A stretch of DNA of 64,000 nucleotides from Galaxea fascicularis (Eukaryota; Cnidaria; Anthozoa; Scleractinia; Euphylliidae), in the NCBI GenBank assembly GCA_948470475.1, contig OX419346.1, positions 6,075,995-6,139,994 on the forward strand, in the 5' to 3' direction. The notes beneath the pieces are model-generated. The model was not told where the DNA came from. It saw only the letters and a list, made by a program, of their open reading frames with translations, and ran no database searches. Made by a program: the position numbers and the translations under genes. Below are positions 45,294 to 55,461 of the stretch, one piece after another (positions within the stretch are counted from its first letter, which is position 1; each line of letters opens with the position of its first letter).

Positions 45294-48200
45294 CTGCAAA
45301 AGTGAAACATAATCCTATACCTCAAAATAAAGCTATCCCCTTTACGTCCAACGGTAATTGACAAGGGGATGACCTGGTGATTGGATTAACGTCCAGACAT
45401 TTTAAATCGTCACTCTTATTTTTTTTTTTGTTTATTTTCAAAAACCAAACGTAATGGAGGCAAAGAAGTTAACCTAGTTATATTCGACATCAATTTACAA
45501 AAGTTTCTAACCAACTCGTTGAAGGCCTTGCCGATGCCAGCTAATGACACCAATATGCTTAGGAGCATGCCGCCCATCAAAGAGTCGATGTTCTTAAATG
45601 GTTTGAACCCAGAAGTCATACCATAACTAAGTGAAGCATGATCGTCCGAGTGATTGTATTCGTGGGAAAAACAGGTTATGGTGACATTGACACCTTAAAC
45701 AGTCCTCTTCAGGACTACACTAGGGAGCTTACATATCGACGACTTTGCACGACGGCGCCGTTAAACTGCGTGACATGCTCACTGCGCATGCCTATCTGGG
45801 CACTTGCCGGCGTCGCGTCAACGTCGATGGCGTTTATTTGAGCGATTTGGCGGCCTCTTGGAAATAGCAGGATGCGAGATTCATTTATCGAAGTTTTCAA
45901 CCGATACCTCAGGTGTTTTTGCCAAATAATTCAGAACATCAAGGGCGTGTTGTTGACATGTGTTTTTTTTTAGTTTTGTCTCTTTGCATTCAAGTTACGG
46001 CCTTCCACAGCGCCATGGCGAATAGTCCAACTAACAATGAAAATGCTAAGTAAGTGGTTATCCCACCGATAGCTGTTCAGCAACTTTATAAAATACATGA
46101 AAATAACTAACTTTTATTTACCCTCGGCAGTATTCATAGCACACAAATGCTAGCGGGGCCGAGAAACATATGAAGCAAATAATTCAAACAAACATAACAA
46201 GATTAAGCTTATAAAAGTTCTCTTTGTAGAAATGAGCTTGGCCTTGATATCGTGTTTGTTTTTTTTCCTTGTTCCAGCACGGAAACTCTGAATTTGTTGA
46301 CTTACGAGCATCATCTAAACGCAAAACTTCTTATTCGTTTCTAAAGCTGTTTCGATAAACATATGTAATACAAGCTCTCGTTTCTTTGAAGAAGGGCATT
46401 TTGGTTTGAACAACTCGCCTTGTGAACTTCAGAAACGGCGGGACAATTTGCTCGCGCACAAACGTGGTCTTCTTTACTGAGAATCGTAAATTCAAATTTC
46501 TACAGGACGACGACGCAGACCTATGACGTGGCCCAACGGCGCCGTCGTGCGAACGTCGTCAATTCGTAAGCTCCCTACTGACCGGACGGACGTTCTTCAC
46601 TTAGTTAAGATTCGATGTTGTCGTCTTTGCATGCTAACGTGCACCAATATAGCCAGCGCTATATGACTCTTATACATTGTGGAGAGCAGGGGAGAAGAAG
46701 GAAGGATTGTGTGCGCCTTAGTCACTTGTTTTCAAGGTGCCGTTTTTATACTTTGAACCGAAACAAATTTCTGCCTGTTCACGCAAAGCCAGAGGCTAAT
46801 TTTATTGACTTCTTGGGCATACCATTAGTTAAAAGTGTACTAGCTTACTTGAATAAGTGACGTCAAGTCATGATTGTTAGCTTCCTCTTTCACAAGAATC
46901 AACACCTCACTTAAAGCATCTTGAGCTGCTGAAACAGTTTCCTTTGGTTGATCATATTGCCGCTTGTTGAGCTAAAGAATACATCAATCAGCTTCGAATT
47001 CATAAGAAAGAAACGTAAATACATTCGCTAGCATGTTTTGAAAACAAGTTGATCACATGTATGTCAATATGGCGTTTCTGTTGATTATCAAGCGTACTTT
47101 AGAATGTAGTTAATAGTCTAACTGTCAAACGGATTCAGCAGCAAATGAAGTCCTAAAATGCCCTATTTGTTTTTAAAATCTACTGTGCAACACAATGAAA
47201 TGGTCGGCTTTCATTAGATATAAGCCCCCTCAGTGTCAGATGTTAAAAACTAAACTTTCTTTTTAAAAGCATATTTAGTATGTATTAAGCATCGTTATGA
47301 ACATTTTTAATATCCATTTGTTTGTTTTTTTTTTTCACCTGCATGTTTTATGCACGTTATGAACATTTTAATGTTAATTAGTTTTTTTTTTACTTTTGTT
47401 TTCTTGTAAAGCGCCATATTGGTGCTCTATAAAGATGTTAACGTTCTTGTTATTATCATAAATATTATTATTAAATTGTTATTGTTATTATTATAACAAA
47501 ATACACGCCTGTATGCTGAAACCTACGACCAACCACGTCTATACATATATGTCTATAGAAATTTCAAAAAAATACATTATTATCATTATTATTAAATCCT
47601 GGTTTATGTTTAAGTTATGATCGCGACTCCGTTCATAACTGTAACAATAAACAGAGCCCAAATCACACATGGCAGCTCTTTATACACACACACAGGTAGG
47701 CGAGGCGCAATGCATAAATAAAATTGCATTATTTACCATGAATCGCCATTAAAAAAAAGGAGCACATTTCGACGTTTTATCGTCAGTCAACAAGCCGTCC
47801 TTAACAATGAGATTACCTTAGAATGGAAGAGATCAGCATTTGAGAGAAGGAAGGCACGTATCCCTGATATTTTTTAAATGTAATTTTGTAATTCGCGCAA
47901 TGGTGTGAAGCTATTTTCTTATTGCTGTAACGCAATGTGCATTTCATACTCGAAATTAGCCAACAAAGTAAACTAAGTACGTCTAAGCAGTCATATTGTC
48001 ATCATCTAAGTGAAAAAAATCTTCTTGTTGTTTCTATCACAAAGCAAAAACGCTATGAAGCTCTTAACATGAATTTGTTACAAACTAGGTCCGTTCAATT
48101 TTTTGGTGAAAACACTATAACGAACAATGCCATAACATCAACCATGAAAAGAAAACAACGGAGTCTTATTAATTAATACCTCTCTTTCTAACGATCTATA

Positions 48201-51200
48201 GTCTCCTCCAATCGCCGGAGCTGCTCTTGCTAATGTTTCCAACACAGTTGACGTAAAAATGGAGAACGACTCTTTAATGCTTGCAACGATCTCATAGGCA
48301 GTCTGAAAAAGAAATAATTGTTTTGGGTTAAATGGCATGACCCGGCCGGCTTATCCTACTGGCTCCTTAGCATTTTTATTCGTTTGTTTGTGAGCCAATC
48401 ATGATAGCCGACAAAAATAGACTAACTCTCGAGGGTTAATTGGGTTAGTGCACCCCTACCCGGAAAGAAGCCAAATGAAAACTCCATGTGTATGGCATAT
48501 ACTATACCACTGATGCCAACGATAGGAGCAACATCTTAAGATCTTGAATATTCCATTTTACAGTTGTACGTTGAGTGACCTGGCCCTTGAATAGAAGCGA
48601 GGCTGGGGGTGACCTTGCTTTGATACAAACCTCTCTGTCTTTCTCATGTAAATGGCGATTAGTTAGCATGACAACAACATGATTTACATCAGAAAAGCGG
48701 TGGGGTCTGTATCGAAGCAAGGTCAACTCCAGCCTCACTTCTACCCAAAGGCCAGGTAACTGAACACACAGCTATTAAATGACCTATTCATTTAAATAGA
48801 GCTGCACATTTCTTGAAAGGTTTCAAATCGTGACCGTCATCCTTCTGATAAGCCGTACTTATGTCTGGACTCCGGACACCATTCACCAAATGGATAATAA
48901 ATGTCACAGAATAATAGATGCCACTGGAAACCTCTATTAAAATGTCTCACGTTGCTATTTAAGTGAACAAATTCAAAGGTTTATTATTCATCAGCGGTAT
49001 TTCCCTACGTTCCAGTCAGTCCCTCCCTTTCTCCACTTCGTTTCAGCCAATAACGCATCACAGTCGTTTTCTTTTTATTATAATTACTTTAAAATTTATT
49101 TAAGTACCATGCAGTTTATGCCTCGTTTAGCTGAAAAAAAAAACGTCAAACAAGGGAACAACAATAAAAGTTGTTTAAGTATATGGACGTACTTCAAAAA
49201 TAAAGCAAGCAAATCTGGAACACCTTAGGTGGTCTTCCTGTGAAATGCTTGTTCCTCGCTGCCGACGATAAACTCTTGCTGCCATGATGTCAATTGCATC
49301 AACACGAGCACCATCCTTAAAATCAGTGACGTATTCACTCTCGAGCTGTGATTGCCTGTTGCGGCTAAGTGTATTCTCGGTTCTTCTTTGGTCAGACCTC
49401 ACTCTTCTCTCTGAGAAAGCAGCATACCTAAAAATAAATCGATGACTCCTTTACTACGGAGAGCAACAAATACTTATTCCTTTCTACGTATGTCAATGTA
49501 GAGGATGGTCAATCACGTGACCATATAGAGAATTTGGTTTTATCGACGGAGTTGATAATGTAAATAAGAGCCCATATTGGTTTATTGAAAAAGTAAAAAA
49601 GTAAAAAAAAAAAAAAAACTTAGATAAAAATACAGTTCAATACCTAGAATACTGGTCACTCATCTAATGCTTTGTTTTGCACATCCAATATGGCCGCCGT
49701 GACCTAAAGAGCATGCACTCTTCACATTTATTACATTTTTTCAGATTACTGATTTACTCTCTCGATAGGTACTTTCAACTGATAGCCTCTGAATTATCTT
49801 AGCTATAACCGTACGAGGTCGAGAAAGTTGTCTCCTGCAAACGGATGCAACAAGCGAAGGAAAGGGAAATATAACGAGTACTACTGTTAGAGCCATTTGC
49901 CGCTTTGGCTTTGGCTACCAATTATTGTGCGCTTGCGTGTCTCACTCGTTTAGATCCCTAAGAAAGGTACGGTTCGTTTGTCACGTCTTTGGAATTAACG
50001 TCTACGTTTATAACATAACTAACGCAAAGCACGCGCTCTGATTGGCTAATTCAGCATCTACTATTTGCCCATGGGTGTATGCTGCTGACGTACTCAATAA
50101 CTAAAGCAAAGCGCGCGCTTTGTGATGTAGCTCAATTTGTTGTGGACTCACTCGGCATTTTGACCACATTCGATTTGCTTTACCACAATATCAAAGATAA
50201 CGAAATAAATATTTGTCTTGACAACTGAAAACACCGACTCGGACGCGCTGCATTATGCAAATGAGCTGCTTGTAAGCGTCAGACTTTCCTTTCAAAAACT
50301 TTTACAAACTCGCTTAATATGCAGAAACAATGCGAAAAAAATGTTTGCGAAACGAGTAATGACATGTACTCGTTGTCGGTAAGAGTACAGACCACGATAA
50401 ACCACATTTCGCTTTGTTTTTTACCACAATATCAATGTCAAAGAAGATGTTTTTTCAGAGAGCGAGCTGAAAAGGCATTGCGTGACACATTGACACGAGC
50501 AGCGTGGTATGGACTCTAAAGGACTTCTGTTGTTTCAATGTCTCAATGTTATGTTATAAAACAAATGGTAAACGCCATAGCGTGTACTATTGAGTTATGG
50601 ATGCACTTGGGAGGTTTGCTAAGCACTCAAGAAGCTAGAGTCGCACTCGGCTATCGCCTCGTGCGACTCTTACGCTTCTTTCGTGCTTAGCAACCTCCCG
50701 CGTGCATCCATAACTCAATAGTACACGCTATGGCGTTTACCATTTGTTAAGTGGCGAGGACAAAAAAAGAAAACATGGTAATACGTTTATTTCAAGATGA
50801 AAATTAACTGAATAAATCGGTGGGTCTACCTTCCGAATTTCCCTCCCCTAATGATTTCTTCTTACCTTTCCTTGAAGCTGTCAAGTTCTCTCCGTTTCTC
50901 CACGAGAGCCTGCTTTGCCTTTACCATCTGCTGTTTATACATATTTTGGTGGTTCGCAGCTGAACTAACTTGATCTATTTTCAGCTGCTGCTCATATTCT
51001 AGTAGTTTTTTCTTTAGTTTTGCGATTTCTTCTTTCCTGAAAGAACTTGCCTAAGACTAAGAAAACAAACTCAAACTCTGCCATGCAGAGGAACTTAAAA
51101 ATCTATTTTTATTCCTTCCCTAATTTGCTAATGATCGCTTTCAAAAAGTAGAATATTTGGCATTTGTCACAGATTTAGAATATCATACGTATACTTGCAA

Positions 51201-53760
51201 GTAAGAATTTAAGTTTTGGTTTTCGAGTGGTGTGACCTTTATCTGCTGGTGCCATTTATAATTGCAAGATGATGTTACGGAAATAGGCTTGAAAAAATAA
51301 GTACTTAATTTTTCCATTAATGAGGATGATGATCATGGTGATATTGGTGGTGAGGTCAAGGTTGAGGGTGATGATGATGTTGAGTAAGAGGAACAGGAAG
51401 AGGAAAAGAATAAAGATGAGGATTATGAAGTGGAGGAAACATATTTTAAGCATTACTATAAATTGTCGATACAGAACTAATATTGGCAATGTACTAACAT
51501 TGAGTTGCATTACCTTTCAGATAAGTCGCGTTGTAGCTCACTATTGTTTTTCTGTAAGACCTCCGAAGTATTCTGCAGCTGCTGGTCGTAACGATCCCTC
51601 CACTGTCTCTTTAACTGTGCGATTCTAATCCGAAGGCCACAGGGAAAGAGATAAATATATTAGCGTGGAACTTGCGTACCTCTGCAAATTGCACTAAATC
51701 TTTTTTTCCATATGTAAATGTGGGCGAAATCCTACATATGCCAATAGATACTTTACAGGCTATTTTGTTTCTAATCTAAAAGCTCGCGAACTCATCTGGT
51801 TGTTTGTGTGAAATGCTTACTGGACACGTAGTGTGGAGGGTCTGGATGGGGGTACTTGCCACCTATCAACTACATTTTCAACCATACTTAGCTACCAGCT
51901 AAACTCAGTTTTGGCTATTTCTCAGCTATCAGAGGTGAGTTAACATTGACAAATCTCAGTTTTTTTTGGCTGAATCCTGCTTTACTCTTGTACGGTTTTA
52001 AAGGAAAGGTTAATTTGTACCAAAGACTTCCAGGACGTTTAATTTATCTGCCCAAGTCCCTCTTGTTTAAATTAAAGCAATCGCTTTATTTTGAATCTAA
52101 ATCCGAAATAATTTTTTCCTTAATATAATTTCCAGTCGGTATGATTGTGTTACGTACCTCATCCGTAATCTCTAAGATCACGAAAACACTGAAGCAAAAA
52201 ATAATGGTTAATGAATGCGGCCTGTTTGTGGGTGATACGCAAGGGAGAATATCACCAATCGAAGCCAAGAATAATTTGAAATTTCTCCAGTTAAAGATCG
52301 CCGCAGCCTTTCTCGGCTAAGAATTAAAATTTTGGTCGATTCTCAGCTGTCAGTCAAGCCCATCCTTAACCCTCAAGTAATACGGAGAGAAACAATCAAG
52401 CTATTTATTAAAAATCAAACATTACCTGTTTTCTTGTTCTCTAATCAACTGTTTTTCCTTCTCTTGAAATCGGGCTTCTAACCATTTCTCACTGCGTTTA
52501 CTAAACGAGTCGACCGTGGGAAAGAAAAAAAAAACAAACAAATTAAACGTACTTGCAAGTTGGCACATTTTACCGTTGTCAGGCATTACAATGTTATTGA
52601 GCTCGGATTTCCACATAGGTAGAGAGCGGGGCTTATATGCTAACTCAGTTTCGCCAATCACTATGAAAACGGTCGTTCTAAATTCCGAGGGCACCTGACA
52701 ATAACAGTTACGTAAATCGTCTTAGCAGATGTTATTCAGTTTTGTAGATGTTTCGCGTCGACCATGGCAGGTGTATTTGTCTCTAACAGAAACTGCTCAG
52801 TCCTTCACACTTTGGCCGTAAAGCGAATGACACACGGTTCAATATCGTTCAACTTTTGTTGACCAACAAATGTTGAACATTGTTGCCGCAACTTGTCGAA
52901 CGGAATAGAGCCCATTTTCGTTCAACAACATTCAATAACTTTCAATATGATGAACGGCATATTTCAACGTTCAACATTACATAATACACTTTTCAACATT
53001 TGTCGAACAGCAGCTGCAACATTTGTTGCTCAACAAATGTTAAACCGTGTATCATGCGCTTGAGAACAATTATCCGGGGGGAGAATTCTGTTCCTTAAAT
53101 TTACAAGCTGTTGCTGGTGGCGATTCTCGCATTCACGTATCCCAGTTAGTTGCACCTAAACAACTTATCAGTTGCTTCCTCTTTTTCCCCCTTCCTCAGT
53201 GCCGGCAAAAGTATAATCCGCTTCAATTTACCAGTTCCCGGAAAGTTACAATTTCGTTACAGTTAAACCGAAGTTCCGAGACAGCGAGAAGAAATCAGTT
53301 GTCGGTGCCACCAGTGTAAATTCGGCTTAGCATTAGCCGAACGAAAGCATCATGCTATACTACGACGCTCACATTCCCGGTCCCATTGAATCCAGTCACA
53401 CAATGACCCAAAGGTGACAGAAAATGCTTCATGGTGGCAACTATATTCAAGTTAGGTTAGATACCACTACATGAATGTACACCACAGGAAAATCTCATTT
53501 TCGAGCGAATTCAGAAAACCAGTAAGAGCTGCAATAGGCAAATAAATCTACTTCCCTTATTACAATCACCTTGATATCGATGCATTTGCCTCCTTCAGTT
53601 TCCTATTTTCAACCCGTAGTCGTATCAATTCGTCCGGGAGCTTTGCTAACAACTGCAGAAATGGTTCGTTATCTGCCAGGGATCCCGTCGTGCTCGTGTC
53701 CAAAGATCCTCTTCGACTTGCAGTTCTTGTGCTCGGCGACAAAGAACTACGTCCCGCCAT
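44943..53760 (-). CDS. MIEAP-like (mitochondria-eating protein family) gene B, eight-exon model, 459 aa
   Basis: Model: complement(join(44943-45293, 46849-46971, 48180-48302, 49193-49427, 50866-51036, 51514-51624, 52426-52500, 53570-53760)). All introns are GT-AG, and the total of 1380 nt stays in frame to the stop. Residues 1-63 are a Ser/Thr/Arg-rich head ending in a helix. Residues 64-183 (exons 2-4) are Glu/Lys/Gln-rich coiled coil, for example RQWRDRYDQQLQN and KKKLLEYEQQLK. Exon 5 carries the conserved RRTENTLSRNRQSQLE and RVDAID. The C-terminal exon has ISYCTRFSWCALTQVPP and IKCYLWPVLQDF before RKGEVVLSS. A coiled coil followed by this C-terminal domain is the layout of MIEAP/SPATA18. 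The introns after exons 1-4 all split an AG|N codon, as expected of a modular coiled-coil array. The gene is convergent with gene A, 1.04 kb between stops. The function is inferred from the family. Confidence 0.78.
45723..46575. mobile_element. MITE-family element, long member, 853 bp
   Basis: The ends GGGAGCTTACATATCGACGA and GTCGTCAATTCGTAAGCTCCC are flanked by TA (45721 and 46576). The outer 90 bases on the left and 190 on the right closely match the 304-bp member at 44356-44659. The inner 550 bases, about 45815-46385, are absent from the short one. That inner part includes an exon-like start, ATGGCGAATAGTCC, followed by a donor-like AAGTAAGTGG (about 46015-46055). The element is either a less deleted copy or one carrying captured sequence. 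It lies in the last intron of gene B. Confidence 0.78.
46849..46971 (-). CDS. Gene B exon 7
   Basis: The acceptor is ATTCTTTAG and the donor CAA|GTAAGC; 41 codons, phase 0. It has DALSEVLILVKEEANNHDL, parallel to exon 4 of gene A. Confidence 0.78.
46972..48179. other. Intron 6 of gene B
   Basis: It is AT-rich. It contains a TTGTAAAGCGCCATATTGG segment with ATTATT runs (47405-47505), similar to common short invertebrate repeats, and a short CA run near 47685. No coding sequence is recognised. Confidence 0.55.
48180..48302 (-). CDS. Gene B exon 6
   Basis: The acceptor is TTTCTTTTTCAG and the donor GAG|GTATTA; 41 codons, phase 0. It starts TAYEIVASIKESFS. Confidence 0.76.
48573..48765. mobile_element. 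Foldback/MITE-like element with arms of about 60 bp
   Basis: GTGACCTGGCCCTTGAATAG (from 48576) reappears as an inverted copy ending CCAAAGGCCAGGTAAC at 48760. The arms continue through GAGGCTGG and GACCTTGCTT with a few mismatches, leaving about 70 bases between them. It lies in intron 5 of gene B. Confidence 0.65.
49193..49427 (-). CDS. Gene B exon 5 (conserved domain start)
   Basis: The acceptor is TATTTTTAG and the donor GAA|GTACGT; 235 nt, as in gene A. Shared residues include ERR, QRRTENTLS, NRQSQLE, FKDGARVDAID and ACFIFE. Confidence 0.83.
50560..50748. mobile_element. Long foldback (hairpin) element, 189 bp
   Basis: From AACAAATGGTAAACGCCATA on the left to its reverse complement ending CCATTTGTT on the right, the whole segment is one inverted repeat. 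The arms are about 90 bp with few mismatches and only about 8 bases separate them. It has no coding capacity. It lies in intron 4 of gene B, where a transcript could form a long hairpin. Confidence 0.85.
50866..51036 (-). CDS. Gene B exon 4 (coiled coil)
   Basis: The acceptor is AGTTCTTTCAG and the donor AG|GTAAGA. It encodes KKKLLEYEQQLK and KAKQALVEKRRELDSFKE, with clear heptad character. Confidence 0.78.
51300..51440. repeat. Purine-rich GAT/GAG low-complexity tract
   Basis: GATGATGAT-like and GAGGAA-like words dominate the plus strand in intron 3 of gene B. The open frames here come from this bias. Confidence 0.6.
51514..51624 (-). CDS. Gene B exon 3 (coiled coil)
   Basis: The acceptor is TTCGGATTAG and the donor AG|GTAATG; 111 nt. 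It encodes RQWRDRYDQQLQNTSEVLQ and further Leu/Gln/Glu heptads. Confidence 0.75.
52426..52500 (-). CDS. Gene B exon 2 (coiled coil)
   Basis: The acceptor is GACTCGTTTAG and the donor AG|GTAATG; 75 nt. It encodes KRSEKWLEARFQEKEKQL. The phase fits both neighbours. Confidence 0.75.
52827..53055. mobile_element. MITE-like element rich in GTTCAAC/CAACAAATG words
   Basis: The ends ATGACACACGGTTCAA and TTAAACCGTGTATCAT are imperfect inverted repeats, flanked by GCG on both sides (a possible 3-bp duplication). The interior repeats GTTGAAC, CAACATTTGT and their inversions. It lies in intron 1 of gene B. Confidence 0.6.
53570..53760 (-). CDS. Gene B exon 1 (N-terminus)
   Basis: ATG at 53760-53758. 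It encodes MAGRSSLSPSTRTASRRGS and then a helix, PDELIRLRVENRKLKEAN. The donor is AG|GTGATT. An upstream in-frame ATG (53820) would add 20 residues of hydrophobic sequence absent from gene A, so I chose the later start. Confidence 0.75.
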
Positions 53761-53808
53761 GCTGGCAATCAGAACAGCGTCTGTAGGGAAAATTAACAAG
53801 GAAACGTG

Positions 53809-53842
53809 ACTTCCGCCCAAGATTTCAAGGAAAAGCGGAAGT
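53809..53842. promoter_or_regulatory. Inverted pair of ETS-type motifs upstream of gene B
   Basis: ACTTCCGC (53809-53816) and GCGGAAGT (53835-53842) face each other 50-80 bases before the start codon. This is typical of TATA-less promoters in animals, but unproven here. Confidence 0.4.
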
Positions 53843-54171
53843 TGTCACTCTTGTCACTCACCTTAAGATTTTTGTCGGAATGGTTGTCATGCTTGATCCC
53901 CATGAAAAATGAAATAATAATAACAAAAACACTACAACTTGTCGACAAATATTACTTTTTTTCTCTCTCTGTTTTGAAAAACAGTTCCATCCTGTGACTT
54001 TTATCATGTTTACTCGGCGTAACCTGCCCACAAAAGCTGTCAACATGTCAATTGGCCAACACGTTTCCGCGAAATTTCTCTTGATTTAGAAATGCATTAA
54101 GTTACGCTAGATTTATCGAGGCACTATTCTTTAAACCTGCAAACAGGCTTGAACCGGAGGACTACGTGAAC

Positions 54172-54190
54172 ATGGCGTTGTCTCTCAAAG
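54172..54190 (+). CDS. Candidate tiny first coding exon, copy 1
   Basis: GAACATGGCGTTGTCTCTCA begins a short exon reading MALSLK before the donor AAAG|GTAAGC. It is paired with a near-identical copy 333 bases downstream. It is divergent from gene B with about 410 bases between start codons. The gene it would belong to was not identified. Confidence 0.35.
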
Positions 54191-54504
54191 GTAAGCTTAA
54201 TGATTTTACGCACCCAAGGTCTCTTTGACTAGCTTCGGATACGTTGTTGGTTATGCCAGGGGTTATCTTTCGAAAATTGGCGATGAACTGAAACAACATT
54301 CTGTAATAATATGTATGGCGTGAAAGTGTAATAATCAATAATTGAGTTCCCCGATCAAAAGGGAAACCTAAGCCCAGCACTTAACGTTTACCCCGCGGGC
54401 TCAGACTGTACAAACAAGCACATAATCTGCATCCGAAGATCCCAGCACTGAGTAATCAAATGTGATTAAGACCTTGGAAGGAAAATTCTGGGAATTAGGC
54501 GAAC

Positions 54505-54523
54505 ATGGCTGTGTCTCTGAAAG
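54505..54523 (+). CDS. Candidate tiny first coding exon, copy 2
   Basis: ATGGCTGTGTCTCTGAAAG reads MAVSLK before GTAATG. The downstream sequence resembles that after copy 1 (GGGGTTA, GGCGATGA, TAATAATTG, CCCGATCAAAA), so the whole segment of about 330 bp (54160-54480) was duplicated in tandem and then diverged. Confidence 0.35.
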
Positions 54524-55142
54524 GTAATGACTTTACGTTTCCTGGTTGATAAAATCGCGTTTTCGTCAGTTGCCGTTACGTAGTTGTCGTAGTTGCGCCT
54601 GGGGTTACATTTTACAGGCTGAAACGTGGCGATGAGATGAAATACGTTTCTTGGTTAACATTCTTTTAAGTGCGTGGCTTAAAAGCAGAATAATTAATAA
54701 TTGTTATACCCGATCAAAATGACTAATTCACATCCACTCCTCGCCCTGCACTCAGACGGCCGATGTTCTAGTGTTTTCCCAGCGCTGAGTAAACAAATGT
54801 AGCTTTTATGTAATTCACAATCACCACTGGCTCCAAGTGCCAAGGGCAGCCAAATCATGTTCCCATGTCTTCATGTTAAAACATTTTTCCCACGGCCTTC
54901 TCAAGCGCACGGCACCAACCTTCCCTTTTGGTTCAAAGTGCTTAAATGACAAAACCGAAATTAAATATAAACAGACTAAACAAAGCCTCATTCATACTTA
55001 CGGCGTGACAAACTCAGTATCGAAAATATATATTTAGCTAAGACTAAAAGCGGATCGGAGCTCCACATTTGTTTCTTTATTGACATTTACAGGGATAAAA
55101 ACTAATATCAATGCAACGAGCCAGGACTCCAGTAAGGAACTG

Positions 55143-55146
<4 letters not shown>

Positions 55147-55175
<29 letters not shown>
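55147..55175. repeat. (TA)n microsatellite
   Basis: An uninterrupted TA run directly left of the perfect foldback. Confidence 0.95.
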
Positions 55176-55179
<4 letters not shown>

Positions 55180-55388
55180 ATAGTAGATGAGCTACTCAAT
55201 ATGAGTACATACGGAGTTTAATACAAATTTGTTTCGTAGACCAACAGAGTTAGTCCACTCATCAGTTAATCCCCGTACACACTGTGTACGGGGATTAACT
55301 GATGAGTGAACTAACTCTGTTGGTCTACGAAACAAATTTGTATTAAACTCCGTATGTACTCATATTGAGTAGCTCATCTACTATTACT
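55176..55388. mobile_element. Near-perfect foldback, 213 bp
   Basis: The left arm (AGTAATAGTAGATGAGC...) and right arm (...GCTCATCTACTATTACT) are reverse complements over about 100 bases each, with one mismatch that I could find (C at about 55257). The centre is CCCCGTACACACTGTGTACG. Such arms imply a very young element or palindrome. It could also be an assembly artefact from a hairpin read. Confidence 0.9.
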
Positions 55389-55461
55389 GTCACAGCTCCT
55401 TTATTGTAGAGCACTATCCTGGATTCAGCGGTGAACATTAACTGCATTTATATATATATAT

